Shown in pieces: positions 57,401-63,400 of a stretch of DNA of 64,000 nt. The stretch is from assembly GCA_005408345.1 (NCBI GenBank), contig SEMN01000172.1, forward strand, positions 622,501-686,500, written 5' to 3'. Within the stretch, counting starts at the first letter, position 1. Each line of letters opens with the position of its first letter. The stretch comes from Macquaria australasica. Lineage: Eukaryota > Chordata > Actinopteri > Centrarchiformes > Percichthyidae. The notes below the pieces were generated by a model. The model searched no databases and was not told the origin of the DNA. It saw only the letters and a list, made by a program, of their open reading frames with translations. Both the position numbers and the translations under genes were made by a program.

Positions 57401-60400
57401 TTGTCAGCTCTGTGGTAGCAAGTTCTGAGGAAAGTTTCAGGCCCTTTGACTTTCTTTTGGTTGGTGAAAGCTTTTCTTTTTCCACAACAGTAATTTCACT
57501 AATTTCAGTTGGTGTCGTGACCACCTGTTGAATTAAAGATGGCTTCTGACTGTCAGGCTCTTCCTTGGTCTTTGTCAGCTGTGTGGTAGCAAGTTCTGAG
57601 GAAAGACTCAGTCCCTTTGACTCTCTTTTGGTTGGTGAAAGCTTTCCTTTTTCCACAACAGTCATTTCAGTTGACCCTGTGACCATGCCTGGAGTTAGAG
57701 ATGGCTTCTGTCTGTCAGGGCCTTCCTTTGACTTCCTCCTGTTTGGTGTAACCTTAGTTTCTTCCACAACAGCAGCTTCAGTTATCGGACTGTCCGGCTT
57801 TTTCATGGCCTGTGTTTCCTCCTCGTGACAATGTTCTGGAGAAACTTTTGGACTTTCCTTCTTTGACTTTCTTGTGGTTGGCAAGAGTTCACTTTCTTCC
57901 ATAATGGTAGTTTCAATTATTCCTGTGACTACCTGTGCAGTTGAAGAAGTCCTCCCACTTTCAAGTTCTCTCCTAGCTTCCTTGGACTCCAAATCAACAG
58001 TCCCACAAATGACAGGCTCTAGAGCTGTTGAAACATCAAAACTTTTTGACTTCCTCTTGCTGGCTATGAGCTTTGTTTCTTTCAAAACAACAACTTCAGT
58101 TTGTTGTTTTGACTCCTGTCTGTCAGGCTCTTTTATGGCCTCTGTCAAATCCTTGGTAGCAATTTCTGAGGAAAGATTCTGACCCTTTGACTCTCTTTTG
58201 GTTGGTGAAAGCTTTCCTTTTTCCACAACAGTAATTTCAGTTGGTGCTGTGACCACCTCTTGAGTTAAAGATGGCTTCTGACTGTCAGGTTCTTCCTTGG
58301 TCTTTGTCAGCTCTGTGGTAGCAAGTTCGGAGGAAAGTTTCAGGCCCTTTGACTTTCTTTTGGTTGGTGAAAGCTTTCCTTTTTCCACAACAGTAATTTC
58401 ACTAATTTCAGTTGGTGCTGTAACCACCTGTTGAGTTAAAGATGGCTTCTGACTGTCAGGCTCTTCCTTGGTCTTTGTCAGCTCCATGGTAGCAAGTTCT
58501 GAGGAAAGTGTCTGACCCTTTGACTCTCCTTTCATTGCTGAAAGCTTTTCTTTTTCCACAACAGTAATTTCAGTTGGTGCTGTGACCACCCCTTGAGTTA
58601 AAGATGGCTTCTGACTGTCAGGCTCTTCCTTGGTCTTTGTCAGCTCTGTGGTAGCAAGTTCTGAGGAAAGTTTCAGGCCCTTTGACTTTCTTTTGGTTGG
58701 TGAAAGCTTTTCTTTTTCCACAACAGTAATTTCACTAATTTCAGTTGGTGTCGTGACCACCTGTTGAATTAAAGATGGCTTCTGACTGTCAGAATCTTCC
58801 TTGGTCTTTGTCAGCTGTGTGGTAGCAAGTTCTGAGGAAAGACTCAGTCCCTTTGACTCTCTTTTGGTTGGTGAAAGCTTTCCTTTTTCCACAACAGTCA
58901 TTTCAGTTGACCCTGTGACCATGCCTGGAGTTAGAGATGGCTTCTGTCTGTCAGGGCCTTCTTTTGACTTCCTCCTGTTTGGTGTAACCTTAGTTTCTTC
59001 CACAACAGCAGCTTCAGTTATCGGACTGTCCGGCTTTTTCATGGCCTGTGTTTCCTCCTTGTGACAAAGTTCTGGAGAAACTTTTGGACTTTCCTTCTTT
59101 GACTTTCTTGTGGTTGGAAAGAGTTCACTTTCTTCCATAATGGTAGTTTCAATTATTCCTGTGACTACCTGTGCAGTTGAAGAAGTCCTCCCACTTTCAA
59201 GTTCTTTCCTAGCTTCCTTGGACTCCAAATCAACAGTCCCACAAATGACAGGCTCTAGAGCTGTGGAAACATCAAAACTTTTTGACTTCCTCTTGCTGGG
59301 TATGAGCTTTGTTTCTTTCAAAACAACAACTTCAGTTTGTTGTTTTGACTCCTGTCTGTCAGGCTCTTTTATGGCCTCTGTCAAATCCTTGGTAGCAAGT
59401 TCTGGGGAAGGTTTCAGACCCTTTGACTTTATTTTGGTTGGTGAAAGTTTACCTTTTTCCACAACAGTACTTTCAGTTGGTCCTGTGACTACATCTGGAG
59501 TTGAAGACTTTTGTCCGTCAAGTTCTTTCTTATTTTGTCCAGGCTCCACATCAGGTGATCTAACATGGGTAACTGTCTCTGACGTTGCGGAAAAGTCACC
59601 ACTCTTCAACTTTCTTCTGGCTGATACAAGCTTTGTTTCTTCAATAACAACACTTTTATTTTGGTCATTAGAACTCAAAGAAGATTTTTGACCTTCAGGC
59701 TCTTTCCCTGTCTGAGGTGCCTCAGTGTCAACAAGTTTAAGAGGAAGTTCTGTACTCTTTGACTTTCTCTTGGGTGGTAGAAACTTACTTTGTTCCAAAA
59801 CAACAGTTTCAGTCGGCTCTGGAACAAACTCTGAGGTTGAAGACTTCTCAGGTTCCTTTACAAAACCTGCAGTTCTTTCAACAGCTGACACTGGGTCTGG
59901 AACAGTGGAAACAGTAGTGAATGGCTCTGATGCATCTGGAATAATGGTTGCTATATTCTTTGTTTCTTCCAGAGCAGCAGTTGCTGTTAGATTCCTGGGT
60001 GACCCTTGAATAATAATAGTTTTCACCATTTCGGGTCCCACCTTAGCCTGGGCAGGCTCTGTATCAGTGGCCGAAGTCTTGGACTTTCTCCTGGATGGTA
60101 CAGGTGTAGTTTTTTCACTAACACCAGGTGCAGACTGCTCAATGACCTCAGCTGAAACTGACAATTCATCCTCAGTAGATATAGATTTTTCTGTTATGGG
60201 AATGTTTTTCTGGAGTGTAACTTGATGTTTTTTCTCAGGTGAACGCTTGTTTTTTCGTGGTGGTGCCACCACAGATGTCTTTGGCAGCTTTTGTTTACTC
60301 CTTTCATCAAATTCCTTGAATGAAATGATACAAATAGCATTTATTATATACTGAACTGTTTCTTAAATATAACATGCAGTATTTAATGAATTACATAAAA

Positions 60401-63400
60401 TAATAGAAATCTATTTGCTTCTCAGTGATTTAAATCTATTTAACATGATTTAAATACCTTTTCGCTCTGGCTGAGAGAAGCCTTATGTGTGTCTGCTTCT
60501 CTGAGTGTCTCTGAACCCTCTCTCTCCAGTTTCTCAAACAAGACTGGCATCAGACAGTCTGTTAGAAGCTGCTGGTGAGAAAGCGCCTCTCGCAGGCTGA
60601 CCTGCAACTTTTCACCTTCCTCTAATGTCACCTAACACCGGGAGGAAAAAAATGTTAAAGTGTTTGTAGTGATGAAAAATCTGTGTGTTTGTGTGTGAAA
60701 TGTCATGACCAAATCGATCACACATTACCAAGTGAGCATAAATAAGTCACTGACGAGTGCTCTATAGAGCAAAATCTGGGCATGGAAAAAATGAATGAGA
60801 CTCTTCACATGTCCAACATCTACCAGCTAGAGCCCCTGAGTGAAACACTAACAACAGTAGAAGATTAGATCTACTAGGAAGCTCTCAGATGTACTTAACT
60901 GTGCAAATGTTTACTGAAATCAAGTATTTGCATTTGCATTGCCTAGCAAAACAGTAATAGCATTAAAAGACAGAAACCTGCACAGAAGAACTGGACTCTG
61001 ATGGTTTGCTGTGGTTCCATTCCTGCAGGGCGTGAAGACAGTCCATCAGACAGCGAGCTGTGTTTGTAGAGCAGGTACCCTGACGCTCATTCAGTCTGGA
61101 CTTTAGACTGTAGACATAATTTTATCACATTCATTGTAAACAACATTTTGAATGGTATCTACATCTATTATACTAGATACTAGTATATACTAGATACTAG
61201 AATAAAACAAAAAATAACAATAGAGGAATGTTTATGTATAGATCCTACTGCTTAGTTCAAGAAACCAGGCATTACATAAGATGTAATCTTTGGATGTTTC
61301 AAACAAACAGGTTATAAATCAGGAGAACTCTGTATTTTCATGTCATTGATCAGCAGAGCAGAATGACCCACTGAGGCATGTTGGTGGTATGTAAGAATAA
61401 TTGAAAGCTAAATTGAAATAGGGAGATGCCAGCTGAGAATTTGTCATGTAGAATCTGTTCAAATAGGCTAAATACAGTTTAAAAAGCCCCAGTGGTGGAC
61501 AGATGTTACTGCATGTCATGTGAGTTCAGTTTGTTACAGGCTATCTCTTCCCTGTTTATACCTTGAGTGAAACAAAAATATATGAATAAAACATAAAGTG
61601 GTAAACAATAGAGGTGCTGGCTTTTTTTAATGACCTGGCTAACAATCAGTCATAATTAATCACCCATATAATGTTTTTTTATGACAGTTCTACTACAACA
61701 GAGAGGAAATGGCATCAGTTGTAAGAGATGGTACCTGTCTTGTTGCTGGCATAAGGACTCCACCACAGTGATAATTTCTGCTGGCAGCTCGTCAGTGGTA
61801 GGTGTAGCCTTTACTTCCTGGTAAACTTCATGAACTTTGACACCCAAATCTTCGAGTGACTTCTCACAGTTCTAACAGGAGAAGGACATCAACATCAGGT
61901 ATGCAATATTCACATGTCTGCAGCAGCGTCACGTTAGTTTTACATTTATGATGTAAGCTACCAACTCCAATATTCTCTTACTGTACCCTTTTCTTCAGGT
62001 TTATTTGTGGAAACTCAGCCTAGTTAGATACTAAAATGGGTAGTTACATCTGATTTTGTGCTTGGATAAATAAAGTGGTAATAACCTGAAGGCTGTGCCA
62101 GTGCTGTTGGAGCTGAGCGATGTTGTTCTGTGGTTCGCTGTAACTGAGCGCCTGGTCCAGAGAACGGAGCTCCCACTGCAGGGCTGCAGTTCTCTCCTTC
62201 AGCCCCTGGGCCCTCCTGGCCAGCTGACTGTCCAGCTCCTCTAGCCGTGTCTCACAAGCAGTCAGGCGCTCCCTCACCTCCTGCTCAGAGGTGGCACAGA
62301 GGTCGTGGAGATGGCTGACCTCAAGGGTCAAGGCATCCCGACCTCCAGGGGTACAGAGACTCAGCAAACTGTCTCTGGCAGAGTCAAGCTCCTTCATCTC
62401 TCTCTGCTCCCTGTCCACTGTCTGGAGCAAAGCCTGGCATCAGGATGGAGAAAGAGAACCAGATTAGAATGCAGAAAGAACAGCTTTTCACATCCTTGGA
62501 AAGAGCTTTCGACTATTAGGTTAGAAGTTGTAAAAACTTAAAATAATCAAAAAGTCAAACATTTGGGGGCATTGGTTGGTTCCAGAAATATCCACAGATG
62601 AGAGCATTCAACATGTGCATTGTAGATGGGCTACAACCATTAACAATAATTTAACTAGGCAGTTTTAATTTTTCACATTGTCAAAATAAATTAACAGTTG
62701 TAATTACATTATGCCTCACATTAGTTAGTGAAAAACTGAACACGCATACACTGCCCAAACATGAATCTTCATGTCTTTGATGTCTTTCTCAAATGTCTTA
62801 AGAAATGTAGTGGTTTGTTACTAATAAGGGGAATTCTCCAGTTTATTGCAATACAACATGAATATTTTCAGGACTCAGGACTAACCCTAACCCTAACAAC
62901 TGTGTGTTTGTGTTTTATTATCTGACCTTCAGAGTGTTGACAGCGCTGTGCAGACCCGGTCTGTCTGCTGGAGGAGCTCCCAGGCCTTTAACCTGCTCCC
63001 TCAGCCAGTCCTGGGCTGCTTCATGCTGCTCCACCAGCTGAGTGCACTGCCTCTCTGTCAGGATGCCCTGCTCCAGGTTAGCGACCGCATCCTGAAAATG
63101 ACAGCAGTTGTATTTTCACAGACAGAGTAACTTGGCCATTGGTCAAACTGTTCTTACTATCTTATTTGTTAAGCCAGATAAAATAATCTTAGACAAGAAG
63201 TGATCTTGTTCTTTGGGGCAGGGGAAGAAGAAAAGATGTGATGTAATGGTGGTTGTGCTAAATGGAGAAGCTTAATAATACAGTTTTTACTTTTATACAG
63301 AAGATAAGTGACCACATCTGGTCTTATAATATAACATCCCATTGTCTTAATGCAAATATACATTTATATTGAGAGAATGAACAGTCTTATGATAAATTTA

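Larger units (their letters stand above)
47150..59400 (-). repeat. Coding tandem-repeat array, 162/171-bp basic unit (about 50 close copies)
   Basis: The basic unit encodes 54 residues, or 57 where TEISEI replaces TEI. Close copies differ mainly in SPTKRKSKGLKL, SAMKGESKGQTL and SPTKRESKGLSL variants, and in the linker before the next unit. I counted about 50 units carrying the ELAT(T/M)xL(T/A)xTKEE core. All length steps are multiples of three. Copy number could be distorted by the assembly. Confidence 0.93.

Noticed and set aside
47150..59400. CRISPR-like or satellite (non-coding) array
   Set aside because: Units are 162-171 bp with no spacers, all in one frame, and spliced in phase to spectrin exons. 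The host is a vertebrate.
50719..59691. Plus-strand open frames of 87, 102 and 193 codons repeated seven times across the array
   Set aside because: They are antisense shadows of the coding repeat and recur only because the DNA repeats. They have no splice context and no recognisable domain.
62877..62897. Telomere-like CTAACC repeats near exon 53 donor
   Set aside because: Only about three units, so within chance for AT-rich intron. Not evidence of an interstitial telomere.
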